This document shows, one piece after another, positions 42,436 to 50,966 of a DNA stretch of 64,000 nucleotides. Both the position numbers and the translations under genes were made by a program. A model generated the notes under the pieces. The model searched no databases. It had not been told where the DNA came from and saw only the letters and a program-made list of their open reading frames with translations. This DNA comes from Actinospica sp035552695 (GTDB lineage: Bacteria > Actinomycetota > Actinomycetes > Streptomycetales > Catenulisporaceae), in NCBI RefSeq assembly GCF_035552695.1, contig NZ_DASZKT010000009.1, positions 27,286 to 91,285 of the forward strand, in the 5' to 3' direction. Position 1 is the first letter of the stretch; every line of letters starts with the position of its first letter.

Positions 42436-43325
42436 TACTTCGCCGGCGCCTTCTCGACCGCCGCCGCGATCGCCTCGACGAGCTGTGGGAGCCGCGGCCC
42501 CCAGCGCGAGGCGACGTCATCGTCGAGACTCACGACGTCGTCCACCTTCACGGCCTCGATGCCCGACCAGCCCGGCCGCGCAGCCACGCTCGCCGCGTTC
42601 GCGCCGCAGCACTTCGTGTCGGCCAGGAAGACGAGGCTCGGCGAGGACTGGGCGATGTATTCGCTCGACAGCTGCGGATATCCGCCGTCGGCCGCCTTGC
42701 TCACCTTGTCCGCGATGTTCTTCAGCCCGAACAACCCGACGATCTGGCCGATGAAGGTCGAGGAGCTCGCCGAGTAGTAGGTCGTGTCGAGCTCCCAGTA
42801 GTACGACAAGTCCGCGTGCTTCGATCCGGCCTGCGCGACGGCGGTGCCGATCTCGCTCTTCATCGTGGCGACGGTCGAATCGGCGCTGCTCACATGGCCG
42901 GTGGCCCTGCCGAGCTGCTCCATCTGGGTGTACGCGTCGTTCAATGTGTTAGCCGCTGGCTCGATCAGCGTCGCCACACCTACCTTTTTGAGCGCGGCAA
43001 CCAGGCCGTTCGAATCCTGCGACGCGACGACGAGGTCGGGGTTGTACTTGAGGATCGCCTCGACGTTCGGAGTGATCGGGTCGAGCGTCGTCTTCGGCGC
43101 GCTCGCCGGATAGTCGGAATCCTTGTCCACGGCCACGACCCGGCTGCCCGCGCCGATCGCGAACAGGTCTTCGGTGGCGGTGGGGGAGAGCGAGACGATG
43201 CGGCGCGGCTCGGTCGTGGACGCCGCGGCCGAGCTCGCGGGAGCCGCCGAACTCGAGCAGGCCGTCAGGCCGAGGGCCAGCAGTGGCAGGGCGGTCGTGG
43301 CCGCGGTGAACCGGGGCAGACGCAT
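42435..43325 (-). CDS. btuF: Cobalamin-binding lipoprotein BtuF-like
   Basis: The 296-residue lipoprotein has a lipobox (LALGLTAC, Cys23) and a Thr/Ser/Ala spacer. A class III periplasmic-binding domain follows (RRIVSLSPTATEDLF to the C-terminus). It should capture the ligand at the membrane surface and deliver it to BtuC. ATG 43325 follows CGAAGGA. An upstream cobalamin riboswitch identifies vitamin B12 as the probable ligand. Confidence 0.9.
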   Translation of the reverse strand: MRLPRFTAATTALPLLALGLTACSSSAAPASSAAASTTEPRRIVSLSPTATEDLFAIGAGSRVVAVDKDSDYPASAPKTTLDPITPNVEAILKYNPDLVVASQDSNGLVAALKKVGVATLIEPAANTLNDAYTQMEQLGRATGHVSSADSTVATMKSEIGTAVAQAGSKHADLSYYWELDTTYYSASSSTFIGQIVGLFGLKNIADKVSKAADGGYPQLSSEYIAQSSPSLVFLADTKCCGANAASVAARPGWSGIEAVKVDDVVSLDDDVASRWGPRLPQLVEAIAAAVEKAPAK

Positions 43326-43407
43326 GGGACTTGTCCTTCGCAAGCGGGCGGGCAGAGCCGGCCGCCGAGGACGGACCGACCATGCCCACGGGTCGTCTGA
43401 GTCGTCA

Positions 43408-43501
43408 GAATCCGCAGGCGACCTGGCTTCGTCGGCCCCGAGGGGCCGGACGTCACAGTTGCGGGACAGCGCCGGACTCACACCGGCTTCGCTGCGGATT
43501 C
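43408..43501 (-). ncRNA. Cobalamin riboswitch of btuFCD
   Basis: On the minus strand the B12 box GCCGGTGTGAGTCCGGCGC, GTCCCGC and CAACTGTGA occur in order, followed by GAAGCCAGG. A perfect 10-bp stem (GAATCCGCAG/CTGCGGATTC) closes the core. It lies 83 bases before btuF and just after the polyprenyl synthase gene. Confidence 0.9.
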
Positions 43502-43542
43502 GTTCATGAGATTACTACGGCAAACGGGTTACGCCCTGCGCC

Positions 43543-44667
43543 TCAGACCTGGCGGGCTGTGGCGGCGATGGCCAGCTCCGCGAGCACCGTGCGCGCCTCC
43601 GGCTCGACCGACGCGCGCTCCAGCGCGGCCAACGCCAGCCCGGTCCGCTGCTCGATCCGCAGCTCGACGGCGGCCAGCGCGCCGGTCTCGACGATGACCT
43701 CCTGCAGCGCCGCGACCCCGGCCGCGTCCAACGCCGCGTCACCCAGGCCTTCGCGCAACAGCTTCAACTGCGTCGTGTCGGCCTGTGCGGCGGCCAGCGC
43801 GACCAGAACGGTCTGCTTGCCCTCGCGCAGGTCGTCGCCCGCCGGCTTGCCCGTCGTCGCCGGGTCCCCGAACACGCCGAGGACGTCGTCGCGCAGCTGG
43901 AAGGCCTCGCCGAGCGGCAGACCGTACGCCGACAAGGCCGCGTTGATCGGACCGGATTCGTCGCCGTTGCCGGTAGCCAGAGCGGCACCGAACTGCAGCG
44001 GGCGCTCGATCGTGTACTTCGCCGACTTGTAACGGATCACGGTCTCGGCGCGCTCCAGGATCTCCTGCGGCGTGGCCACGCTCAGCCCGCGGCTCTGCGC
44101 GACTACGTCGAGATACTGACCCGCCATCACCTCAGAGCGCATCAGATCGAAGATCGGCCGTGCCGCGTGGATCCGAGCCGCGTCGAAGCCGGAACGGGTG
44201 TACATCTCGTCGCACCAGGTCAGCGTGATGTCGCCGAGCAGGATCGCGGCCGCGGCGCCGAACCGCGCGCCGGTGCCCTCCCAACCGCCCGCCGTGTGCA
44301 GCGCCTCGAACCGCTTGTGCACGGCCGGCTTGCCGCGGCGCGTGTCCGAACCGTCCATGTAGTCGTCGTGGATCAGCGCCGAAGCCTGCAGCAGTTCGAG
44401 CGAGGCGGCCGCCACGAGCGCCGCGTGATCCAGCGCCCCGTCCGCCGCCGCGCCGCCGCCTGCCGCCCGCCAGCCCCAATAGCAGAACGCGGGCCGCATC
44501 CGCTTTCCGCCGTCCAGGAACTCGCGCAGCGCGACGGCGGGTTCCAGCAGATCCGCGGAGATCTGCCGGAGCACCAGCTCCTGCCGGTCCAGGAACTCGG
44601 TCAACGCGCGGGACACCCGTACGCGCAGGTCACGCCGGTCGAGCGGGGATGCGGAGGTTTCGGTCAC
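43543..44667 (-). CDS. Trans-polyprenyl (geranylgeranyl/farnesyl) diphosphate synthase
   Basis: The 374-residue prenyltransferase has the first Asp-rich motif DDYMD at 101-105 followed by DTRRG. The second is DDVLG near 258-262, in which the last Asp is replaced by Gly but GD follows. It extends isoprenoid chains for carotenoids, quinones or lipid carriers; the exact chain length cannot be read. GTG 44667 has TAGGGT six bases upstream and no ribosome-binding site, so it is probably leaderless. Divergent from metF. Confidence 0.9.
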   Translation of the reverse strand: MTETSASPLDRRDLRVRVSRALTEFLDRQELVLRQISADLLEPAVALREFLDGGKRMRPAFCYWGWRAAGGGAAADGALDHAALVAAASLELLQASALIHDDYMDGSDTRRGKPAVHKRFEALHTAGGWEGTGARFGAAAAILLGDITLTWCDEMYTRSGFDAARIHAARPIFDLMRSEVMAGQYLDVVAQSRGLSVATPQEILERAETVIRYKSAKYTIERPLQFGAALATGNGDESGPINAALSAYGLPLGEAFQLRDDVLGVFGDPATTGKPAGDDLREGKQTVLVALAAAQADTTQLKLLREGLGDAALDAAGVAALQEVIVETGALAAVELRIEQRTGLALAALERASVEPEARTVLAELAIAATARQV

Positions 44668-44818
44668 GCTTCGACCCTAAGCCATTCGGTGCGGACGGTT
44701 TCGACCGACTGTGGAAGTTCACCGGGGAAGCCAACCGCGCAGGTTGGCGGATGGACGTTCGTGTCTCGGCAGTCGGACATGTACTCGACACAACCCGGCC
44801 CGCGACTACGCTCCTTAC

Positions 44819-45730
44819 ATGGCACTCGGACTTCCCAGCGTCCGCCCCGACCGGGCCGTCACCGTACGCGAACTGCTCGCCGCCGGTGCGCCGACCATGT
44901 CCTTCGAGTTCTTCCCACCGAAGAACGAGGAGCAGGAGCGCAGCCTGTGGAAGGCGTTGCGCCGGGTCGAGGGCGTGGGCCCGGACTTCGTGTCGATCAC
45001 GTACGGCGCGGGCGGCTCGAACCGTGAGGGCACGGCGAGCGAGGCCGAGCGCGTGGCGACCGAGACGACGCTGACCCCGTTGGGCCACCTCACCGCCGTG
45101 AACCACTCCGTCGCCGAGCTGCGTCAGATCATCGGCCGGTACGCGGACGCGGGCGTGCGCAACGTCCTCGCACTGCGCGGAGACCCGCCGGGCAACCCCT
45201 CGGGCGACTGGGTGCCGCGCTCCGACGGCCTGAAGTACGCCGCCGAGCTCGTGCGGCTGGTGAAGGAATCCGGGGACTTCTGCGTGGGCGTCGCCGCCTT
45301 CCCGGAGAAGCACCCGCGCTCGGCCGACTGGGACGCCGAGATCCGCAACTTCGTCGCCAAGTGCCGCGCGGGCGCGGACTTCGCGATCACCCAGATGTTC
45401 TTCGAGGTCGACGACTACCTGCGGCTGCGCGACCGGCTCGCGGAGGCCGGCTGCGAGACTCCGGTCATCGCGGGCATCATGCCGATCACCCGCGCGGCGC
45501 AGATCGAGCGCATGGTCACGCTCAGCGGCGGCAAGTTCCCGGCGGCCGTCGGCGAGCGAATCCACGCCGTCGCCGACGACAAGGCGGCCGTGCGCGCCAT
45601 CGGCATCGACCACTGCACCCGGATGTGCGAGCGGCTGCTCGCCGAGGGCGTGCCCGGTCTGCACTTCATCACCCTGAACACGTCCACGGCGACGCTCGAG
45701 GTCTACCGGAACCTGAACCCGGCTGCGTGA
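44819..45730 (+). CDS. metF: Methylenetetrahydrofolate reductase
   Basis: The 303-residue FAD enzyme makes 5-methyltetrahydrofolate for methionine synthesis. SFEFFPPKNEEQE at the N-terminus, VSITYGAGGS, LALRGDPP and ADFAITQMFFE are family hallmarks, and the barrel is complete. The ATG lies six bases after TACGCT with no ribosome-binding site, so it is probably leaderless. Its methyl product is used by B12-dependent MetH, so the neighbouring B12 importer makes metabolic sense. Confidence 0.95.
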   Translation: MALGLPSVRPDRAVTVRELLAAGAPTMSFEFFPPKNEEQERSLWKALRRVEGVGPDFVSITYGAGGSNREGTASEAERVATETTLTPLGHLTAVNHSVAELRQIIGRYADAGVRNVLALRGDPPGNPSGDWVPRSDGLKYAAELVRLVKESGDFCVGVAAFPEKHPRSADWDAEIRNFVAKCRAGADFAITQMFFEVDDYLRLRDRLAEAGCETPVIAGIMPITRAAQIERMVTLSGGKFPAAVGERIHAVADDKAAVRAIGIDHCTRMCERLLAEGVPGLHFITLNTSTATLEVYRNLNPAA

Positions 45731-45764
45731 CTCACTGAACCCGGCTGCGTGAGTCAAACGCGGT

Positions 45765-47147
45765 TCACACCCGCGTCGGCTTAAGCACCTCCGCGGCGTT
45801 CCACGCGGACAGCGCGGCGAACGCGATGCCGGGCCCCGGCCGCGCACTCGGGCCGACGTGCAGCAGGCCCTTGATCGGCTGAACGGTCGGCGAGCGCAGA
45901 ATCGCACTGTTCAGAGAGCTGATCGCCGGGCCGTGCAGTGACCCGCCCGGAGTGCTGGTCAGCCGCTCCCGATCCCCCGGAGTGAAGACCTCGCGCACGG
46001 TGAGGGATTCGGCCGCGATCCCGAGCCGCTTCGCGATGGCGCTCTTCAGCTCCTCCGCGTCCTGGCTTGTCATACTTAGGGCCACATCGGCGTACGCGAT
46101 CCACTCATTCGGCCGCTCGGGAGCGACGCGGAGCCGGATCGTCGGCTGCTCGTCCCCCTCGCCGAAAAGCACCGTCTCATAGGCGCGCTCGGTCGTCTCG
46201 GTCGCCGGGGTCGTCTCGGTCGCATTCCGGCTTTCCAGCCTGATGCTGAGGATCGAGGGCGAGTAGTCGGCGGGAGCCGCCTTGCTTCCCTTGACGGTTC
46301 CCGTGAGCCGCGCCAACACATGCGCATCCACTGCCGCGACGATCACGTCCGCCGACAGCCGCTCGCCGTCCGCCAACGTCACGCTACCTGCGGCGATGGA
46401 CGTGACCTCGGTGTCGAATCGGAAGCTGACGCCGCGCTTGAGGCAGCGTTCGTACAGCGCCGTGGCGAGTTCGGGCAGACCGCCGACGATCCGCCACGCG
46501 CCGAACGTCTGCTCGATGTACGGCCGGATCGCGATCACGGACGGCGCGGTTTCGGGCGCGGCACCCGCGGCCTGCGCGTATTCGTCCAGAACGCGCATCA
46601 TCCGCGGATCGCGAACGCCCGCGGCCTCGCCGATCTGACGCAGCGTCCGGCGTGGCGCGAGGGCACGACGTGCGGCGGAGGAGCTGAACAGGCGCCAGAG
46701 GTCGCGACGCCCGGCGTCCGGAACCTCGACCAGCGTCGGCCGGACGGCGCTCCAGGCACGGTTCCCGTGGTCCACGACGCGCAGCCACGCGTCGCCCGCA
46801 CCGTGCCCGAACGCGGCGTCGAACGCGTCCTTCGAGGCCCCACGAGCGGCGTTCGGGAGGTCGAGGCTGGATCCGTCCGGGAAGCGGTACGTGCGCACCG
46901 GATCGATCGGACGAAGGTCGACGACCTCCTCCAACTTCCCGGCCGCGCTCGCCTTGCGGCCCCCTGTCTTCACGAACAGATCGCGCAGGACAGCGGGGAG
47001 GGTGAGGGTGTCGGGCGTGGCCCAGATGAGCGAGCCGCCGGGGGAGCCGTTGCGTTCGATCAAGGTGACGTCGTTGGCGCCGGTCGCCATGCGCGCCGCG
47101 GCCGCGAGTCCGGCCACGCCCGAGCCGACGACGATGATCCTTGCCAT
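45765..47147 (-). CDS. FAD-dependent oxidoreductase (CrtI/phytoene-desaturase-like)
   Basis: The 460-residue protein has an N-terminal Rossmann FAD motif (VVGSGVAGLAAAARMA) and GGSLIW, and a C-terminal FAD-binding block (LLHVGPSARPGPGIAFAALSAWNAAEVL) as in carotenoid desaturases/isomerases. Other terpenoid oxidases share this layout. No crtB or crtY neighbour is seen, though a prenyl synthase lies nearby. The ATG sits seven bases after TACGCT, with no ribosome-binding site; that promoter lies in tandemly duplicated DNA shared with the upstream gene end. Confidence 0.8.
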   Translation of the reverse strand: MARIIVVGSGVAGLAAAARMATGANDVTLIERNGSPGGSLIWATPDTLTLPAVLRDLFVKTGGRKASAAGKLEEVVDLRPIDPVRTYRFPDGSSLDLPNAARGASKDAFDAAFGHGAGDAWLRVVDHGNRAWSAVRPTLVEVPDAGRRDLWRLFSSSAARRALAPRRTLRQIGEAAGVRDPRMMRVLDEYAQAAGAAPETAPSVIAIRPYIEQTFGAWRIVGGLPELATALYERCLKRGVSFRFDTEVTSIAAGSVTLADGERLSADVIVAAVDAHVLARLTGTVKGSKAAPADYSPSILSIRLESRNATETTPATETTERAYETVLFGEGDEQPTIRLRVAPERPNEWIAYADVALSMTSQDAEELKSAIAKRLGIAAESLTVREVFTPGDRERLTSTPGGSLHGPAISSLNSAILRSPTVQPIKGLLHVGPSARPGPGIAFAALSAWNAAEVLKPTRV

Positions 47148-47345
47148 GCCCGACAGCGTACGTGGCGCGATGCCGTCGCTAGTCGTCCGCCCCGACCATG
47201 GTGTCTTCCCCGCCCGACAGCGTGCGTGGCGCGGTGCCGTGGCTAGGGTCGCCGAACATGGTGTCTTCCGCGCCTGGCAGCGTGCGTTGCGCGGTGCCGT
47301 GGCTAGGGTCGCCAGTCGTCCGCCCCGAACATGGTGTCTTCCCCG
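47148..47345. repeat. Tandem duplication of about 60-70 bp, three copies
   Basis: Three copies of a unit containing CAGCGTRCGTNGCGCGRTGCC then ACCATGGTGTCTTCC (or AACATGG) occur between the FAD gene start and the glycosyltransferase-like C-terminus. Copies begin near 47153, 47216 and 47277. Each carries the end of the upstream gene (EDTMFG) and part of the downstream promoter. Confidence 0.8.
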
Positions 47346-48235
47346 TACATGGAGTCCTCCCCGAACATGGTGTGCTGCGGGTCCTCGTCGTCCTCAGGCG
47401 ACGGGTGCGCGCCGAGCCCGGCCAGGTCGGCCCCTGTCGCCCAGAGCGCCGCGAGCACGCGTCGCGCGGACGTGCTGAGCGAGCCGAAGGTGGCGTCCCC
47501 GTGCTCGCCGCGACGCTGGAAGTACTGCTCGCGCGGCTCGGGCGGCAGATCCTCGGCGTGCGCGCGGGTATCCGCCGGGATGACGCGTCGCCCGTCGGCC
47601 AGGCCGGTCGACGCGTGTGCCTTGCGCATCGCACGAAGCAGCGCGAGCGGATGCGCATCGCGCGCCGCGGCCCGGTGACCGCCGATCCGCCAGTACGCCT
47701 CCGTGTCCGCGGCAACGGCGAAACGCCCCGTCCGCCGCGACCCGCCCGCATCGAGAACCAGCAGGTCGAGCTTCTGACGCCGCAACAGGCTCGCCCCGGC
47801 GGCCGCCGCGTACGGCCCGAGCGGCGCGGCCGGATCGGCGAAGAAGAGTATCCGCCCGCGTGCTCCGACAGCGAGTTGCTGGCCGCGGTGCGACGTGCGC
47901 GACCAGCCGTTCGGCACACACGCCGTGTCCAGCAGCCGGATCCGCGGATCATCCCCGTACTCGCGATTCAGTGCACGATAAGTCGCCTCCGTGCACCCGA
48001 CGTCCAGCACCACGACGTCGAGCCGGGCCACGTTGCGCTGCGCCACCGCCGCCCGCACCGCAGCCAGCGCCACGGAAGGCTCGTGCCGCAACGGCAGCAG
48101 CACCGACACCGGCTCGGTCACCTGCGGCGTCCGCGGCCCGGCCGCGTGCAGATGCAGCAGCGGCGGTGCGACCAGGACGGGTCGGGTGACGGGTAGTCGG
48201 GGCAGCATCCGGGGGACGACTGTGAGTCCTGGCAC
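47303..48235 (-). CDS. Glycosyltransferase-2-like protein with repeat-modified C-terminus
   Basis: The 310-residue protein has a GT2-like Rossmann core: VSVLLPLRHEP, DVVVLDVGCTEATY, GRILFFADPAAPLGP. The donor-site DxD is not obvious (DPA in place), so activity is uncertain. The C-terminus is Glu/Asp-rich with a duplicated EDSMYGEDTMFG, created by the tandem repeat that also covers the next gene's promoter. GTG 48235, seven bases after TAATACT, is preferred; TTG 48283 is an alternative. It lies directly upstream of the CrtI-like gene on the same strand. Confidence 0.55.
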   Translation of the reverse strand: MPGLTVVPRMLPRLPVTRPVLVAPPLLHLHAAGPRTPQVTEPVSVLLPLRHEPSVALAAVRAAVAQRNVARLDVVVLDVGCTEATYRALNREYGDDPRIRLLDTACVPNGWSRTSHRGQQLAVGARGRILFFADPAAPLGPYAAAAGASLLRRQKLDLLVLDAGGSRRTGRFAVAADTEAYWRIGGHRAAARDAHPLALLRAMRKAHASTGLADGRRVIPADTRAHAEDLPPEPREQYFQRRGEHGDATFGSLSTSARRVLAALWATGADLAGLGAHPSPEDDEDPQHTMFGEDSMYGEDTMFGADDWRP

Positions 48236-48455
48236 GCTTTCGAGTATTAGGGAGGTGAGTCGAGCCCGCCATGCCGAAGGCAACCGGATGGAGCAGCGCG
48301 CTCACTCTCCGCTCATCCGCAGCCCCCTGAGCCCGCCACCCGCACGCTCTCGATCCCCCCGCCCGCTCAGCACGTTCAGCCTCCAGCCGCGCATGGCCAC
48401 TGACCATCTCCCGCCCCGCACGGACTCGCGATCCCGCGCTCTCCCGCGGCTCAGT

Positions 48456-48920
48456 CCCGCGCTCTGCTCGCGGTTTTGTGCTCGGACGCTGCCTCGCGAT
48501 TTTGGTCGTGTGCACTGCCCGCGGTTTAGTCCCGCGTTCTGCTCGCGTTTTCGGTCGCGCGTTCTGCTCTAGCGTTTTTGGTCCTGCGCTCTGCCTGCGG
48601 CTTCGTCCCCAGCTCTGCTCTAGCGTTTTTGGTCCCGCGCTCCGCCTGCAGCTTCGTCCCGCGCTCTGCTAGCGTTTTTGGTCCTGCGCTCCGCCTGCGG
48701 CTTCGTCCCGAGCTCGACTCGCGGTTTTGGTCGCGTGCACTGCCCGCAGCCTTGTGGCCTCGGACGCTGCTCATGCTCTTCGGTCGTCTCGTGCGCAGCT
48801 CGCGGTTCCCCGTCGCGCATGCGGCTGGCGGCTGTCTGCCTCGCACGCCGCTCGCAGCCTTCCGCCTCGCACAGCTGCTCACGGTGCAATTGCTCACGGT
48901 GCAGCTACTCGTGGTCTTGT
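48456..48920. repeat. Degenerate 25-bp tandem array (minisatellite)
   Basis: About sixteen copies of a 24-27-bp unit near CTGCTCGCGGTTTTGGTCC follow each other. The middle contains nearly exact 51-bp dimers (about 48571-48725). The minus-strand frame through it gives a 17-residue repeat, but no start, ribosome-binding site or codon bias supports a protein. Confidence 0.75.
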
Positions 48921-49051
48921 GGTGACTGGTCTTGTGGTGGCCCGGCAAATCGCCGCCGGTCGCCTCTCGGCGTTTCCTTCCGGGCATGGTGACGGCGGCC
49001 GCGTGCCCCCACGGCGCGCGGCCGCCGTACTCCCCACCCCAGCGGGTCCCG

Positions 49052-49225
49052 TCAAGACCCGCTCCCCCCGCCGCTCTCCCGAGGCGGCTGGGCAGACCAC
49101 GGCCGGTTCTCCCCACCGATCGGAGCCGGGTTTCCTCGAATCGTCGCGCGCCCGGGCCGATCGCGTTGCGCCGTGGCGGTGCGATCCATCGAGTAGGACC
49201 AGCCAGGGGCCCGCACGGTTGTCAT
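49052..49225 (-). CDS. Possible 57-residue small protein
   Basis: An ATG frame MTTVRAPGWSYSMDRTATAQ runs to a stop at 49052. Third-position GC is high, as in real genes here. No ribosome-binding site or family was recognised, and the region (48921-49250) is otherwise gene-free. Confidence 0.3.
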   Translation of the reverse strand: MTTVRAPGWSYSMDRTATAQRDRPGRATIRGNPAPIGGENRPWSAQPPRESGGGSGS

Positions 49226-49288
49226 GGCAGTCGGTAACGAATCGATAACTCTGTGAAAGTGCAGGTGGGATGGCCGATTCCGGGCGAG

Positions 49289-49308
49289 TCCCACTCGAAC
49301 GAGTGGGA
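49289..49308. promoter_or_regulatory. 20-bp perfect inverted repeat upstream of the SOS-box gene
   Basis: TCCCACTCG-AA-CGAGTGGGA lies 38 bases upstream of the -10 box TAGAGT. It could be an operator or a transcript hairpin. Confidence 0.5.
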
Positions 49309-49359
49309 ATTCGGCTAAGGCTTGGCGGTCGCCGCCCGAGCCCGCTAGAGTGGTGCCGT

Positions 49360-49375
49360 TCGAACAAAGATTCGA
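49360..49375 (+). promoter_or_regulatory. LexA/SOS box (actinobacterial type)
   Basis: TCGAAC-AAAG-ATTCGA matches the actinobacterial LexA consensus TCGAAC-N4-GTTCGA at 11 of 12 half-site bases. It lies just after a TAGAGT -10 box (49346-49351), upstream of the DUF6504 gene. Confidence 0.7.
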
Positions 49376-49539
49376 ACAAGCCGCCGCCGGCGGACGCGGG
49401 GACGGCGACGGCGTGGGTGTCCACGGGCTCGGACGCATCCCCACGTCGTCGCACGTCGGGGAAGCTCGCGTTCGCCGGCGGCGCCGGACACAGGGCAGGT
49501 CGGGACAGGTCGGAGAGTTACCAGCGCGGAAAGGCATCG

Positions 49540-49845
49540 GTGGTAAGGATGGCGGTCGAGATGACCCAGGAGCTGCCGGACTCGGGCACGGCCGGCGACG
49601 AGGGGTACTGCGAGGTGCTCCAAGGTGCCGACGGGCCGGTCTACTTCCTGCACCAGGGCCTTCTGTTCATCGTGCACGACCTGCTCGGCTGCTGGTCGGA
49701 GCCCGGCGAGGTGCACTGGCTGGTGAGCGCCTCCGTCGGCCGCTTCGGCGAACCCGCGCTCTACCGCCTCCGCTGCGTGCTGGCCGAGCCGGACACCGGC
49801 CCGGCCGCCTGGACCGTCCGCCGCGCCGCGCCCGGCCAGTTCTGA
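49540..49845 (+). CDS. DUF6504-like small protein, probably DNA-damage inducible
   Basis: The 101-residue protein has a single beta-rich domain (GPVYFLHQGLLFIVHDLLG, WLVSASVGRFGEPALYRLR, AAWTVRR), like the DUF6504 proteins found with translesion-polymerase genes in actinomycetes. A function in damage response is supported here by the SOS box, not by sequence motifs. GTG 49540 has GGAAAGG five bases upstream; ATG 49549 or 49561 are alternatives. Confidence 0.7.
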   Translation: MVRMAVEMTQELPDSGTAGDEGYCEVLQGADGPVYFLHQGLLFIVHDLLGCWSEPGEVHWLVSASVGRFGEPALYRLRCVLAEPDTGPAAWTVRRAAPGQF

Positions 49846-49997
49846 CCGCCCCGCACCGAACCGCCCTCCCTGTTTGCCGTTTCCCCGGATGTGGTTGAAT
49901 CCGAGGTCGTGTGCGCGCCCGCGCGCCGGGCCGCTCGCCGCTACTGCGGGCCGCGACCATTGGAGACCTGGAGACCGCCCGGGGGGAGACAGCTTTC

Positions 49998-50795
49998 GTG
50001 CACGGCGCCCTGTTCGCCCACCTCGGCCTGTTCGGCATCGTCTTCGTCTGCGCCGCGGCGCTCGTCGCGGGCTGTGTGGACGCGATGGTCGGCGGAGGCG
50101 GGCTGATCCAACTGCCCGCCCTGCTGTTCCTGATGCCGCGTACGCCGGTCCTTGCGCTGGGCACCAACAAGGTCGCCTCCATCGTCGGCACAAGCACGGC
50201 CGCGGGTCGTTATCTGCGGCGCACCCGGGTCGACTGGCGCGAGACGGCGCCGATGGCCGCGGTCGCTCTGCTCGGCTCACTCGCCGGGGCGCGCGCCGCG
50301 AGCCTGATGCCCGCGACGGTGCTGGACACGATCGTCCTGGTGGCGATGGTCGCGATCGGTATTTATTTGTGGCTCAACAAGACCCTGGGTGTGGTCGAGT
50401 CGCTGCGCTTCGGCGACGACGGCCAGCCGCTACGCATCGCCGTCATGGCTGCGGGCGGCCTCGTCATCGGCTTCTGGGACGGCATCGCCGGGCCCGGCAC
50501 CGGCTCGTTGCTCATCTTCTTTCTCGTCGGCGCGGTGGGCTTCGAGTTCGTCCGCGCCTCGGCGGTCTCGAAGGTGGTCAACTGCGCCACGAACCTCGGT
50601 GCGCTGATCGTCTTCGCCCCGGGCGGATCCGTCGCCTGGGGACTGGCGATCGTGATGGCCTTGTGTAATCTCAGCGGCGCCCTCATCGGTACGGCGCTGG
50701 CCACGACACGGGGTTCGGTATTCATTCGCAAGGTCTTCTTCGGTGTGGTCTCCCTTCTCATAGTGAGCGTCGCCGGCAAGCTCGCCCTCGGCTGA
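49998..50795 (+). CDS. TauE/SafE-family sulfite/organosulfonate exporter
   Basis: The 265-residue membrane protein has about eight spans. TauE/SafE motifs are present: DAMVGGGGLIQLPALL near the N-terminus, GTNKVASIVGTSTA and a second internal repeat (GFWDGIAGPGTGSLL, SKVVNCATNLGAL). The family exports sulfonates or sulfite; the substrate is unknown. GTG 49998 follows GGGGGGAG. The stop codon lies inside a (GCTGACG)n microsatellite, so replication slippage could change this end. Confidence 0.88.
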   Translation: MHGALFAHLGLFGIVFVCAAALVAGCVDAMVGGGGLIQLPALLFLMPRTPVLALGTNKVASIVGTSTAAGRYLRRTRVDWRETAPMAAVALLGSLAGARAASLMPATVLDTIVLVAMVAIGIYLWLNKTLGVVESLRFGDDGQPLRIAVMAAGGLVIGFWDGIAGPGTGSLLIFFLVGAVGFEFVRASAVSKVVNCATNLGALIVFAPGGSVAWGLAIVMALCNLSGALIGTALATTRGSVFIRKVFFGVVSLLIVSVAGKLALG

Positions 50796-50852
50796 CGGCT
50801 GACGGCTGACGGCTGACGGCTGACGGCTGACGGCTGACGGCTGACGGCTGAC
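50791..50852. repeat. Heptanucleotide tandem repeat (GCTGACG)n
   Basis: Nearly nine uninterrupted copies of GCTGACG start over the tauE stop codon, followed by degenerate GACGACG copies to about 50870. Confidence 0.9.
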
Positions 50853-50966
50853 GGACGACGGACGACGCGCTAGCGGCCGACGGCATGCGGCCGGCGATTG
50901 ACGGCCGACGCGCTGGCGGCTGACGGTTGCCGCTTGACGGGTGTCCCAGGTCCGCGCCCGGCTCGG

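Noticed and set aside
40607..43325. Ferric-siderophore importer
   Set aside because: No iron box is present, while a cobalamin riboswitch lies directly upstream of the first gene.
48526..49116. Minus-strand frame giving a 17-residue Ala/Glu/Arg repeat protein
   Set aside because: The repeat follows the DNA minisatellite; no start context and no coding bias were seen.
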